Assembly (NCBI GenBank): GCA_001298555.1
Contig: LJCW01000362.1
Location: forward strand, 1-32,897
Reading direction: 5' to 3'
Source of the DNA: Actinobacteria bacterium OV450
GTDB taxonomy: Bacteria > Actinomycetota > Actinomycetes > Streptomycetales > Streptomycetaceae
DNA: 32,897 nucleotides
Shown here: positions 1-7,814 of the stretch, piece by piece
How the letters are laid out: each line of letters opens with the position of its first letter
Position numbering within the stretch: the first letter of the stretch is position 1
Position numbers and translations under genes: made by a program
The notes under the pieces: model-generated
Told to the model about the DNA's origin: nothing
Seen by the model: only the letters and a program-made list of their open reading frames with translations
Databases searched by the model: none

Positions 1-674
1 CGCTCCGCCGCCCGCAGCAGCAGCTGGATCGAGGACAGCCCCTGCGCCAGGGTGTCGTGGATCTCCCGGGCCAGCCGCTCCCGCTCGGCCAGGATCCCCG
101 CCCCCCGCTCGGCCGCCGCCAGTTCGGCCCGGGTCGCGATGAGCTCCTCGATCAGCTCGCGGCGGCGTTCGCTCTCCCGGTACAGCGCCTGGTAGCCCAG
201 TACGGTCGCCACCGCCACGGCCCCGCCGAGCAGCGGCCCGAGGAAGGCGCCGGGCGTCACCGCACCGCTGTGTGCGAGGAAGCCGCCGATCGCCGCGCAC
301 GCGGTCGCCGCGACGGCCGCCACACCCCAGCGCAGCCGCAGCAGGTGCAGTTCGAGGAAGTACAGCGGGAAGGCGATCCACAGCCCGTCGGGGGAGACCA
401 CCAGCAGCCCCGCCCAGGCCGCGCCGAGTCCCGCCAGCCAGAGCGCCCCGGCGCGCGGGGAGCGGCGCACCGAGGGCGCCAGCACACCGGCCGTGTAGAC
501 GGCGGCCAGCACCGCGCAGGCGGCGACCACCCAGCCGGCGCGCGGCGCGGAGTCGGTGACGGCCCGCCCGGCGCAGAGCGCGAGCAGCCCGAACAGCAGC
601 GCGTGCAGGCACAGCCGCAGGACGCGCGCGACGGGGGTCAGGGGGCGGGGAGCGGGGGATTCCGGATCAGCCAT
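1..674 (-). CDS. Sensor histidine kinase, NarL/HisKA_3 type (3' end outside window)
   Basis: The ATG is at 674 and the frame stays open to base 1, so only the first 224 residues are present. Residues about 15-165 form a string of hydrophobic segments (several membrane passes) rich in Leu and Ala. After them comes a short helical linker (RESERRRELIEELIATRAEL) and then the dimerisation/phosphoacceptor motif LAREIHDTLAQGLSSIQ, with the phospho-accepting His at about residue 206. That H-D-T-L-A-Q-G-L pattern is typical of HisKA_3 kinases that partner NarL/FixJ-type regulators. The ATPase domain would lie off the left edge, and a response regulator gene probably follows it. The gene is divergent from the ABC exporter pair at 809-2589, a common arrangement in which such a system controls the exporter; that link is an inference. 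The signal it senses cannot be told. Confidence 0.88.
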   Translation of the reverse strand, partial: MADPESPAPRPLTPVARVLRLCLHALLFGLLALCAGRAVTDSAPRAGWVVAACAVLAAVYTAGVLAPSVRRSPRAGALWLAGLGAAWAGLLVVSPDGLWIAFPLYFLELHLLRLRWGVAAVAATACAAIGGFLAHSGAVTPGAFLGPLLGGAVAVATVLGYQALYRESERRRELIEELIATRAELAAAERGAGILAERERLAREIHDTLAQGLSSIQLLLRAAE

Positions 675-714
675 GGCCCGACCAGCGTAAAGGCGGTCCC
701 GCGCCCGCCGGTCA

Positions 715-753
715 ATCGAAAGTTTGATGTCCGGATGCGTCCTTCGATACCAG
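715..753 (+). promoter_or_regulatory. Candidate promoter/operator for the ABC exporter pair
   Basis: TTGATG (724-729) and TACCAG (748-753) are separated by 18 nt and could be -35/-10 boxes. A 6-bp inverted repeat ATCGAA (715-720) / TTCGAT (743-748) surrounds the -35 box and could be an operator. The -10 match is poor (no final T), so confidence is low. Confidence 0.3.
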
Positions 754-808
754 GATCGCTACCGTGGCGCGATGCCCCGTGTCCCTGCGGGAGACCAGGG
801 TGGGGACC

Positions 809-1897
809 ATGTTCGTCGCATGGAGAGATCTACGGTTCGCCAGGGGCCGCTTCGCCCTCATGGGCTCGGTCGTACTGCTGATCACACTGCTGGTCGGCCT
901 GTTGTCCGGGCTCACCGCGGGCCTGGCCCGGGAGAACGTCTCGGCCGTCACCGGGTTGCCCGCCGGCCGTCTGGCCTTCGCCGCCCCCGCCGGGGACCAG
1001 AAGGTGTCCTTCACCAACTCGCAGGTTCCCGAGAGGGCCTGGCGGGCCTGGCGCGCACAGCCCGGCGTGAAGTCCGCCGAGCCGCTCGGCATCCGCACCA
1101 CCAATGCGGCGGCCGGCGGGCGCACCGCCGCGGTCTCCGCCTTCGGCGTCGACCCGGCCGGACCGCTCCCGCCGCGCGGCAGCGGGCTCGCACCGGGGCG
1201 GGTGGTGCTCACCGAGAAGGCCGCGAGGGAGCTCGGCGGCCTGACCGCCGGCGACGGGCTGAGGATCGGCCCGCTGGAACTGACCGTGGCGGCCGTCTCC
1301 GGCACCGCCGCCTACAGCCACACCCCGGTCGTCTGGACAGCCCTGAGCGACTGGCAGCGCATCGGCAACCCGGGCACCCCCGCCGACACCCTGGCCACCG
1401 TGATCGCGCTCGACACCACCGCTTCCGCCGACCTCGCCGCCGGGGACGCGGCGGCCGCCACCAAGGCGCAGACCATCGACGAAGCGCTCGGCGCCATAGG
1501 GTCCTACCAGGCCGAGAACGGCTCGCTCCAGCTGATGCGCGGCTTCCTCTTCGTCATCTCCGCCCTGGTCATAGGGGCCTTCTTCACCGTGTGGACGATC
1601 CAGCGCAGCGGCGACATCGCCGTGCTGAAGGCACTGGGCGCCTCCACCCCGTACCTGCTGAAGGACGCCCTCGGCCAGGCCGTGGTCATGCTCGCGATCG
1701 GCACCGGGCTCGGTACGGCACTCGCCGCCGGGTTCGGCGTGCTGATCAGCGGGGGCGACGTGCCCTTCGTCCTCGACACCGCGACCGTGCTGGTGCCCGC
1801 CGCGATCATGATCGTGCTCGGCGCGCTGGGCGCCGCCCTGTCCATCCGGCGGATCACCGCCGTCGACCCCCTGACCGCCCTCGGGAGCGCCCGATGA
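809..1897 (+). CDS. ABC transporter permease, FtsX/MacB-like
   Basis: The product has 362 residues. An ATG 15 codons upstream is in frame, but the ATG at 809 is preceded by GGTGGGG at a good distance and gives the family-typical start MFVAWRDLRFARGRFALMG. Layout: a first membrane helix at about residues 14-37; a large extracytoplasmic region of about 200 residues (MacB_PCD-like, Ala/Gly/Thr-rich); then an FtsX domain with three helices at the C-terminus and the usual conserved stretch AVLKALGAS after the second helix. This four-helix plan fits exporters of lipids, peptides or drugs that pair with a separate ATPase. The stop codon overlaps the start of the ATPase gene (ATGA), implying translational coupling. 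Substrate unknown. Confidence 0.88.
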   Translation: MFVAWRDLRFARGRFALMGSVVLLITLLVGLLSGLTAGLARENVSAVTGLPAGRLAFAAPAGDQKVSFTNSQVPERAWRAWRAQPGVKSAEPLGIRTTNAAAGGRTAAVSAFGVDPAGPLPPRGSGLAPGRVVLTEKAARELGGLTAGDGLRIGPLELTVAAVSGTAAYSHTPVVWTALSDWQRIGNPGTPADTLATVIALDTTASADLAAGDAAAATKAQTIDEALGAIGSYQAENGSLQLMRGFLFVISALVIGAFFTVWTIQRSGDIAVLKALGASTPYLLKDALGQAVVMLAIGTGLGTALAAGFGVLISGGDVPFVLDTATVLVPAAIMIVLGALGAALSIRRITAVDPLTALGSAR

Positions 1898-2589
1898 CCC
1901 TGCTCGTGCACGACGTCACGCTCACCTATCCGGACGGCGAGGGCCGGCTGACCGCGCTGGACCGGGTCCGCCTGGAGGTGCCGGCGGGCACCCTGGCCGC
2001 GGTGATCGGCCCCTCCGGTTCCGGCAAGTCCAGCCTGCTGGCCGTCGCCGCCACCCTGGTCACCCCCGACTCCGGGCAGGTGGTGGTGGCCGGGCGGGAC
2101 ACCGCACGGCTGAGCGCCGCCGAGAAGGCGGCCCTGCGCCGGGAGGAGATCGGCATCGTCTTCCAGCAGCCGAACCTGCTGGCCTCGCTCACCGCCGCCG
2201 AACAGCTCCAGGTGATGGCCCACCTGTCGGGCCGCCCCGTGCGGACGCTGCGCCGCCGCGCGCTGGAACTGCTGGACGCGGTGGGGCTCGCCGACAAGGC
2301 CGACAAGCGCCCCCACCAGCTCTCCGGCGGCCAGCGCCAGCGCGTCAACATCGCCCGCGCCCTGATGAACGAGCCGGCCGTGCTCCTGGTCGACGAACCC
2401 ACCAGCGCCCTGGACCACGAGCGCGGCGCGGCCGTCCTCGACCTGCTGGTCACCCTGACCCGGGAGCGTTCCACCGCGACCGTGCTGGTCACCCACGACC
2501 ACGCGCACCTGGAACGGATGGACCGGACGGCGACGATGACCGACGGCCGCCTGACGGCGCCGGAGTCCGGGACGGCCCCGGCCGCCTGA
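1894..2589 (+). CDS. ABC transporter ATP-binding protein, LolD/MacB type
   Basis: The product has 231 residues, the normal size for a stand-alone exporter ATPase. Walker A is GPSGSGKS (39-46), the Q-loop FQQPN at about 90-94, the signature LSGGQRQR (143-150), Walker B VLLVDE (163-168), and the switch His is in VTHD (199-202). All catalytic parts are intact. It starts at the ATG that overlaps the permease stop by 4 bp. It would energise the FtsX-type permease upstream; together they form a complete exporter. The gene ends just before a strong hairpin. Confidence 0.95.
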   Translation: MTLLVHDVTLTYPDGEGRLTALDRVRLEVPAGTLAAVIGPSGSGKSSLLAVAATLVTPDSGQVVVAGRDTARLSAAEKAALRREEIGIVFQQPNLLASLTAAEQLQVMAHLSGRPVRTLRRRALELLDAVGLADKADKRPHQLSGGQRQRVNIARALMNEPAVLLVDEPTSALDHERGAAVLDLLVTLTRERSTATVLVTHDHAHLERMDRTATMTDGRLTAPESGTAPAA

Positions 2590-2604
2590 GCACCCGCCCG
2601 TACG

Positions 2605-2648
2605 CGAAGGCCCCGGCCCCCTCACGGCGGAGGGGGCCGGGGCCTTCG
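2605..2648. terminator. Bidirectional hairpin terminator
   Basis: A perfect 19-bp inverted repeat (2605-2623 and 2630-2648) with a 6-nt loop (ACGGCG). It sits 15 bp after the ATPase stop and 11 bp before the end of the convergent IclR-type gene, so it can serve both. There is no T-tract, which is usual in Streptomyces. Confidence 0.88.
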
Positions 2649-2659
2649 TGCGCACGGAC

Positions 2660-3463
2660 CTACGCGGGGCTCTGGCTCTGCAGCGCCACCGACAGCTCGG
2701 CGGCGACGTTCTGCAGGATCGGCACGAAGGACTCGGCGACGGCCTCGGTCACCCGGCCGGCCGGACCCGAGATGGAGATCGCGGCGGCGGTCGGCGAGTT
2801 CGGCACCGACACGGCGAGGCAGCGGACTCCTATCTCCTGCTCGTTGTCGTCGACCGCGTAGCCCGCCCTGCGTACCTGCTCCAGGGCCTCCAGGAAGCCC
2901 TCGGGGGTCGTGATGGTCTTCTCGGTCGCCGCCGGCATCCCCGTGCGCGCCAGCAGGGCCCGCACCTCGTCGGCGGGGGTGTACGCGAGCAGCGCCTTGC
3001 CCACGCCGGTGGAGTGCGGCAGCACCCGGCGGCCGACCTCGGTGAACATGCGCATGGAGTGCTTGGAGGGCACCTGGGCGACGTAGACGATCTCGTCCCC
3101 GTCGAGCAGGGCCATGTTGGCCGTCTCGCCGGTCTCCTCGACCAGGCGGGCCAGGTACGGACGTGCCCAGGTCCCCAGCAGGCGCGACGCGGACTCGCCG
3201 AGGCGGATCAGCCGGGGCCCGAGGGAGTACCGTCGATTGGGCTGCTGCCGCACGTAGCCGCACGCCACGAGGGTGCGCATCAGGCGGTGGATGGTGGGCA
3301 AGGGCAGACCGCTGGCGGTGGAGAGCTCGCTGAGGCCGACCTCACCCCCGGCGTCGGCCATGCGTTCGAGCAGATCGAAGGCGCGCTCAAGGGACTGGAC
3401 GCCACCGCCGCCGGCGGTGGGCTTGGCGGAAGCGTCGGTGGTGCTGGCGCTGGACGTCGGCAC
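2660..3463 (-). CDS. allR: IclR-family transcriptional regulator, AllR-like repressor of allantoin genes
   Basis: The product has 267 residues, a normal IclR length. It begins at a GTG (3463) with a GAAAGGA ribosome site 8 nt upstream. A disordered Ser/Thr/Ala N-terminus (1-20) is followed by a winged HTH (about 22-85, VQSLERAFDLLERM...LPLPTIHRLMRTL) and the IclR effector domain (about 95-260) with the typical stretches PHSTGVGKALLAY and GYAVDDNEQEIGVRCLAVSV. It is divergent from allB and alc. In Streptomyces an IclR repressor in this position (AllR) controls the allantoin pathway; assigning the symbol rests on this context plus family. A -10-like TAGGCT lies on the minus strand at 3504-3499, without a clear -35 box. 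Confidence 0.85.
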   Translation of the reverse strand: MPTSSASTTDASAKPTAGGGGVQSLERAFDLLERMADAGGEVGLSELSTASGLPLPTIHRLMRTLVACGYVRQQPNRRYSLGPRLIRLGESASRLLGTWARPYLARLVEETGETANMALLDGDEIVYVAQVPSKHSMRMFTEVGRRVLPHSTGVGKALLAYTPADEVRALLARTGMPAATEKTITTPEGFLEALEQVRRAGYAVDDNEQEIGVRCLAVSVPNSPTAAAISISGPAGRVTEAVAESFVPILQNVAAELSVALQSQSPA

Positions 3464-3648
3464 GGCGCGGTCCTTTCGGTGCTGGCAGGCAAGGAAGCAG
3501 CCTACCGGTCGGTCGGCGTCGGCCCTAGAGCCGGGTCGAAGCCGTCCCCGCCGGTCAGAGGGGGTTTGTCCGGGTGGCGGACGTCCTCGGGAAGTTACCT
3601 GCCCACCCCCCGGTGGTGATAGCTACATTCTGGATAGTGAAATCTTAA

Positions 3649-3663
3649 TTCCATCCTGTGGAA
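3649..3663. promoter_or_regulatory. Candidate AllR operator 1 (TTCCA-N5-TGGAA)
   Basis: TTCCATCCTGTGGAA is an inverted repeat of 5-bp arms around a 5-nt centre, in a locally A/T-rich part of the 329-bp intergenic stretch between the regulator and allB. It lies about 47 bp upstream of the proposed allB -35 box. The half CTGTGGAA recurs at 3765-3772. Assignment to AllR is inferred from position. Confidence 0.5.
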
Positions 3664-3709
3664 ACATCCAATTGCGGCACTCGCGTGTCGGTGCTCCGTC
3701 CGGGCGCTC

Positions 3710-3738
3710 TTGACTGGCCCCGGATCGGCGGCGAGACT
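3710..3738 (+). promoter_or_regulatory. Candidate allB promoter
   Basis: TTGACT (3710-3715) and GAGACT (3733-3738) are separated by 17 nt. The -35 is a close match to TTGACN; the -10 keeps A at position 2 and T at position 6. Transcription would start near 3745, leaving a leader of about 48 nt that carries operator 2. Confidence 0.5.
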
Positions 3739-3757
3739 CCGTCAACAGAACGTTGAA

Positions 3758-3772
3758 TTTCGCTCTGTGGAA
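3758..3772. promoter_or_regulatory. Candidate AllR operator 2 in the allB leader
   Basis: TTTCGCTCTGTGGAA agrees with operator 1 at 11 of 15 positions and shares its right half CTGTGGAA exactly. It lies downstream of the proposed start of transcription, where a bound repressor would block elongation. The ribosome site GGGGAGG (3779-3785) follows. Confidence 0.45.
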
Positions 3773-3792
3773 GTAGATGGGGAGGTTCCGGC

Positions 3793-5133
3793 GTGTCCGA
3801 CGACGTGGAACTGGTACTGCGCTCGACTCGCGTCATCACCCCCGGCGGGACGCGCGCCGCTTCGGTCGCCGTCGCCGCCGGGAAGATCGTCGCCGTACTG
3901 CCGCACGACGCCGAGGTGCCGGCCGGCGCCCGGCTGGAGGACTTCGGTGACGACGTCCTGCTCCCCGGCCTGGTCGACACCCACGTGCACGTGAACGACC
4001 CGGGCCGCACCGAGTGGGAGGGCTTCTGGACGGCCACCCGCGCCGCCGCGGCCGGAGGCGTCACCACGATCCTCGACATGCCGCTGAACTCACTGCCGCC
4101 GACCACCACGGTCGACAACCTCCGCGTCAAGCAGGAGGTCGCCCGGACCAAGGCGCACGTCGACGTCGGCTTCTGGGGCGGCGCCCTGCCGGACAACGTC
4201 AAGGACCTGCGCGCGCTGCACGACGCCGGCGTCTACGGCTTCAAGTGCTTCCTGTCGCCCTCCGGCGTCGAGGAGTTCCCCGAGCTCGACCAGGAACAGC
4301 TGGCGGCCTCCCTCGCCGAGATCACCGGCTTCGGCGGCCTGATGATCGTGCACGCCGAGGACCCGCACCACCTGGACTCGGCGCCGGCCGTCCCCGGACC
4401 CAAGTACGCAGACTTCCTCGCCTCCCGCCCGCGTGACGCCGAGAACACCGCGATCGGCAACCTGATCGCCCAGGCCAGGCGGCTGAACGCACGCGTCCAC
4501 GTCCTGCACCTGTCCTCCTCCGACGCGCTGCCGCTGATCGCCGCCGCCAAGGCCGAGGGCGTCCGGATCACCGTCGAGTCCTGCCCGCACTACCTCACCC
4601 TCACGGCCGAGGAAGTCCCCGACGGAGCCAGCGAGTTCAAGTGCTGCCCGCCCATCCGTGAAGCCGCCAACCAGGACCTCCTGTGGGACGCGCTCGCCGA
4701 CGGCACCATCGACTGCATCGTCTCCGACCACTCGCCCTCCACCGCGGACCTGAAGACCAGCGACTTCTCCACCGCGTGGGGCGGCATCTCCTCCCTCCAG
4801 CTCGGCCTGCCGGCGATCTGGACCGAGGCCCGCCGCCGCGGACGGACCCTGGAGGACGTGGTCCGCTGGATGTCCGCGGCCCCGGCCGCCCTCGCCGGCC
4901 TGGCGCAGAAGGGCGCGATCGAGGCCGGCCGTGACGCCGACTTCGCCGTGCTCGCCCCCGAAGAAACGTTCACCGTGGACCCGGCCGAACTCCACCACCG
5001 CAACCAGGTCACCGCGTACGCGGGCAAGACCCTGCACGGCGTCGTGAAGTCCACGTGGCTGCGCGGCACGCAGATCGCCGACCACGGCACCCCGACCGAG
5101 CCCACGGGCCTCCTCCTCGAAAGGCAGAACTGA
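3793..5133 (+). CDS. allB: Allantoinase
   Basis: This enzyme hydrolyses the ring of allantoin to allantoate, the first step in using allantoin as a nitrogen source; it is cytosolic. The product has 446 residues, the normal length. The GTG start has GGGGAGG 7 nt upstream. It is a cyclic amidohydrolase with metal-binding HVH (His64, His66), the carboxylated-lysine site GFKCF (Lys151), His187 in IVHAED, His239 in VLHLSS and Asp312 in SDHSP, so the binuclear centre is complete. The substrate-typical segments NDPGRTEWEGF and SPSGVEEFP favour allantoinase over dihydroorotase or hydantoinase, and the next gene is allantoicase. Only 3 bp separate the two genes, so they form an operon. Confidence 0.95.
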   Translation: MSDDVELVLRSTRVITPGGTRAASVAVAAGKIVAVLPHDAEVPAGARLEDFGDDVLLPGLVDTHVHVNDPGRTEWEGFWTATRAAAAGGVTTILDMPLNSLPPTTTVDNLRVKQEVARTKAHVDVGFWGGALPDNVKDLRALHDAGVYGFKCFLSPSGVEEFPELDQEQLAASLAEITGFGGLMIVHAEDPHHLDSAPAVPGPKYADFLASRPRDAENTAIGNLIAQARRLNARVHVLHLSSSDALPLIAAAKAEGVRITVESCPHYLTLTAEEVPDGASEFKCCPPIREAANQDLLWDALADGTIDCIVSDHSPSTADLKTSDFSTAWGGISSLQLGLPAIWTEARRRGRTLEDVVRWMSAAPAALAGLAQKGAIEAGRDADFAVLAPEETFTVDPAELHHRNQVTAYAGKTLHGVVKSTWLRGTQIADHGTPTEPTGLLLERQN

Positions 5134-5136
5134 CCA

Positions 5137-6255
5137 GTGGCGATTGAATCCTTCACCGGCAACGCGAACCCGTACGGAGGCGGCGACCCGTACGCGGACT
5201 ACCGCACCGCGGAGTTCCCGTTCACCCAGTACGCGAACCTCGCCGCCCGTGAGCTGGGCGCCGGTGTCATCGCCGCCAACGACGAGTTCTTCGCCCAGCG
5301 CGAGAACCTGCTGATCTCCGAGGCCGCGCACTTCGACCCCGAGGACTTCGGCCACAAGGGCAAGGTCATGGACGGCTGGGAGACCCGCCGCCGCCGCGGC
5401 GTCTCGGCCACCCAGCCCTGGCCGACCCCCGAGGACCACGACTGGGCGCTCGTACGCCTGGGCGCCCCCGGCGTCATCCGCGGCATCGTCGTCGACACCG
5501 CCCACTTCCGCGGCAACATGCCGCAGGCCGTCTCCATCGAGGGCACCAACTGGGCGGGCGCCCTGGCGCCGACCCCGGAGGAGCTCCTGGGCGACGACGT
5601 GAAGTGGACGACCCTGGTCGAGCGCACCCCGGTCGGCGGCCACGCGGCCAACGGCTTCGCGGTGGACGCCCCGCAGCGCTTCACGCACCTGCGCGTCAAC
5701 CAGCACCCCGACGGCGGAATCGCCCGCCTGCGCGTCTACGGCGAGGTCCTGCCCGACCCCGCGTGGCTCGCCGCGCTCGGCTCCTTCGACGTCGTGGCCC
5801 TGGAGAACGGGGGCTCCGTCCAGGACGCCTCCAACCGCTTCTACTCCCCGCCGACCAACACCATCAACCCGGGCCGCTCCCGCAAGATGGACGACGGCTG
5901 GGAGACCGCCCGCCGCCGTGACAACGGCAACGACTGGATCCGCTACCAGCTGGTGGCCGACTCCGAGATCCGCGCCGTCGAGATCGACACCGCCTACCTC
6001 AAGGGCAACTCGGCCGGCTGGGCCTCGCTGTCCGTCAAGTCCGGCGAGGAGGGCGAGTGGACGGAGTTCCTGCCGCGCACCCGCCTGCAGCCCGACACCA
6101 ACCACCGCTTCGTACTGGACACCCCGGCGGTCGGCACCCACGTCCGGATCGACATCTTCCCGGACGGCGGCTTCTCCCGCCTGCGCCTGTTCGGCTCGCT
6201 GACGGAGGCCGGCGCGGCCGCGCTGACCGCCCGTCACCAGGAGCTGGGCGGCTGA
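5137..6255 (+). CDS. alc: Allantoicase
   Basis: It splits allantoate into ureidoglycolate and urea, following allantoinase. The product has 372 residues with the family's two homologous beta-sandwich repeats: the first carries KVMDGWETRRRRG and later RGIVVDTAHFRGNMP, the second KMDDGWETARRRD and RAVEIDTAYLKGNSAGW. The paired D-G-W-E-T-x-R-R and D-T-x-x-[FL]-[KR]-G-N motifs identify the family clearly. The start is a GTG 3 bp after the allB stop, with GAAAGG upstream. No ureidoglycolate lyase or urease gene is nearby, so the later steps must be encoded elsewhere. Two hairpins follow the stop. Confidence 0.95.
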   Translation: MAIESFTGNANPYGGGDPYADYRTAEFPFTQYANLAARELGAGVIAANDEFFAQRENLLISEAAHFDPEDFGHKGKVMDGWETRRRRGVSATQPWPTPEDHDWALVRLGAPGVIRGIVVDTAHFRGNMPQAVSIEGTNWAGALAPTPEELLGDDVKWTTLVERTPVGGHAANGFAVDAPQRFTHLRVNQHPDGGIARLRVYGEVLPDPAWLAALGSFDVVALENGGSVQDASNRFYSPPTNTINPGRSRKMDDGWETARRRDNGNDWIRYQLVADSEIRAVEIDTAYLKGNSAGWASLSVKSGEEGEWTEFLPRTRLQPDTNHRFVLDTPAVGTHVRIDIFPDGGFSRLRLFGSLTEAGAAALTARHQELGG

Positions 6256-6270
6256 CGCGGGCCAGACGAC

Positions 6271-6298
6271 CGCCCCGGGGGCCGACACCCCCGGGGCG
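6271..6298. terminator. Hairpin terminator 1 after alc
   Basis: Perfect 11-bp inverted repeat (6271-6281 and 6288-6298), 6-nt loop CCGACA, beginning 16 bp after the alc stop. Confidence 0.8.
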
Positions 6299-6310
6299 TG
6301 CGCAACAAGC

Positions 6311-6347
6311 CCGCGGGGGCGCACCGTTCGACGGTGCGCCCCCGCGG
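6311..6347. terminator. Hairpin terminator 2 after alc
   Basis: Perfect 17-bp inverted repeat (6311-6327 and 6331-6347) closing on a 3-nt loop TCG. It comes 12 bp after the first hairpin, so the allantoin operon ends in a double barrier in front of the next promoter. Confidence 0.82.
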
Positions 6348-6410
6348 CGTACCCGCCCCACCGGCCCGCTACCCTTCGGCTGTCGCAGTCACCCGGGGGA
6401 GGGCGAGACC

Positions 6411-6863
6411 ATGGCAGCCGAAGGGCCGCGCACGAGGGAGCAGCGCCGCGAGGACACGCTGAGCCGGTTCGAGAAGGACGTCGACGTGTGGGTGGCCACC
6501 GCGGACGCCGAGGGGGTGCCCTGCCTCGTACCCCTGTCCTTCCGGTGGGACGGCGCGACCTTCCTGATGTCGACCGGCCGCAACCTGCCCACCGGCCGCA
6601 ACCTCGCCGCGAGCGGACGGGTGCGGCTGGCCTTCGGCGCGACCCGCGACGTGGTGCTCGTGGAGGGCACCGTGACCCGGCTGGAGGCCGCGGAGCTCGG
6701 GCCCGGCGAGATCGAGGCCTTCGCGGCCCACTCCGGCTTCGACCCGAGCGGACTCAAGACGCCCTACCCCTACTTCCGGGTCACGCCGGTGTGGATCCAG
6801 GCCTGGCGCGAGGCCGACGAGATCGAGGGCCGGGACCTGATGAAGGACGGCCGCTGGCTCTGA
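6411..6863 (+). CDS. Pyridoxamine 5'-phosphate oxidase-family (PPOX) protein
   Basis: The product has 150 residues. The start ATG has CGGGGGAGGG upstream; an in-frame extension toward 6057 is only antisense-like coding noise. The fold is a split beta-barrel that binds FMN or F420: a DVWVATADAEGVPCLVPLSFRWDGATFLM core, then VRLAFGATRDVVLVEGTVT. The C-terminal PYFRVTPVWIQAWRE is typical of the actinobacterial F420-type PPOX group. Substrate unknown. A possible -10 box TACCCT lies at 6370-6375. It stands alone between the allantoin terminators and the convergent SDR gene. Confidence 0.8.
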   Translation: MAAEGPRTREQRREDTLSRFEKDVDVWVATADAEGVPCLVPLSFRWDGATFLMSTGRNLPTGRNLAASGRVRLAFGATRDVVLVEGTVTRLEAAELGPGEIEAFAAHSGFDPSGLKTPYPYFRVTPVWIQAWREADEIEGRDLMKDGRWL

Positions 6864-6899
6864 GGAACGCGGGCGCGACCGCGGTCGCCGGACCCGGCG

Positions 6900-7637
6900 C
6901 TACGCCGCGAAACCGCCGTCGACCGCGAACTCGGCGCCCGTCACGTAGGCGGCGTCCGGGCCGGCGAGGAAGGACACCAGGGCCGCCACCTCCTGCGCGG
7001 TGCCGAAGCGCCCGAGGGCCGTCAGCGCGCTCTGCGGGGCGGCGCCGGGACCCTGCGCCGGGTTCAAGTCCGTGTCCACCGGGCCGGGGTGCACGAGGTT
7101 CGCCGTGATCCCGCGCTCGCCCAGCTCCCGGGCCAGCGCCTTGGACATGCCGGTCAGCGCGGCCTTGCTCATCGCGTAGAGGACCCCGCCCGGGCCGGGG
7201 ACCCGCTGGACCATGCAGCTGCCGATGGTGACGATCCGGCCGCCGGATCCCATCCGCGCCGCCGCGGCCTGCGCGGTCAGGAACGCACCGCGCACGTTGA
7301 CCGCCAGCACCCGGTCCACGTCGTGCAGGGCCAGGGCGTCCAGCGGCCCGAGTACGCCGATCCCCGCGTTGTTGACGAGCGCGTCGATCCGCCCCAGCCC
7401 CCGTACGGTCTCCTCCACCGCGGCGACCGCCCGTGCCGGGTCGCCCACGTCGGCCCGGACCGCCAGGGCGCGGCGGCCGAGCGCCTCGATGCGGTCCACG
7501 ACCCCCGCGGCGGCGTCCGCGCCGCCGACGTAGGTGACCGCGACGTCGAGGCCGTCCTGCGCCAGCCGCAGGGCGGTGGCCGCCCCGATCCCCCGGCTGC
7601 CGCCGGTCACCAGTGCCACCGTGCCGCTGCTGCCCAT
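6900..7637 (-). CDS. Short-chain dehydrogenase/reductase (SDR), FabG-like
   Basis: The product has 245 residues, the classical SDR size. The cofactor motif TGGSRGIG is at 11-18 and NNAG at 89-92; the catalytic residues are Ser140 and Tyr154-x3-Lys158, and the C-terminus AEFAVDGGFAA is typical. The lack of an acidic residue right after the glycine motif suggests NADPH, though this is not decisive. The ATG at 7637 has AAAGGGGAAG upstream; the same frame stays open far upstream but that part is antisense to other genes. It is divergent from the reductase at 7815. The substrate cannot be deduced. Confidence 0.88.
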   Translation of the reverse strand: MGSSGTVALVTGGSRGIGAATALRLAQDGLDVAVTYVGGADAAAGVVDRIEALGRRALAVRADVGDPARAVAAVEETVRGLGRIDALVNNAGIGVLGPLDALALHDVDRVLAVNVRGAFLTAQAAAARMGSGGRIVTIGSCMVQRVPGPGGVLYAMSKAALTGMSKALARELGERGITANLVHPGPVDTDLNPAQGPGAAPQSALTALGRFGTAQEVAALVSFLAGPDAAYVTGAEFAVDGGFAA

Positions 7638-7814
7638 GGTCTTCCCCTTTGCTCTCGTCCGACAAGTCGTTGCGGGTTCAATGAGAACGAGCGTCGGGGG
7701 GAGGGCGCTGGCGGGAATCGGACGTCGCGTTCGTGCGCGTCGCCCCGATGAGTTCCCGGGCGCCCGGGAGTCTGAACCCGTGCAGTGGACACCGGACACA
7801 AGGAGCGCAGAACC

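Noticed and set aside
724..1893. Open frame continuous with the ABC ATPase, giving a 621-residue product
   Set aside because: The first 390 codons are an out-of-frame shadow of the permease gene; the ATPase begins at the overlapping ATG 1894.
4090..6324. Very long minus-strand open frame (744 codons) opposite allB and alc
   Set aside because: It is antisense to two clearly real genes, Gly/Val/Asp-rich without any domain, and is explained by high GC removing stop codons from the opposite strand.
7674..7778. GGGTTCA / TGAACCC inverted repeat between the SDR and DHFR-like genes
   Set aside because: Arms of 7 bp are about 90 bp apart and fit no promoter element; could be chance.
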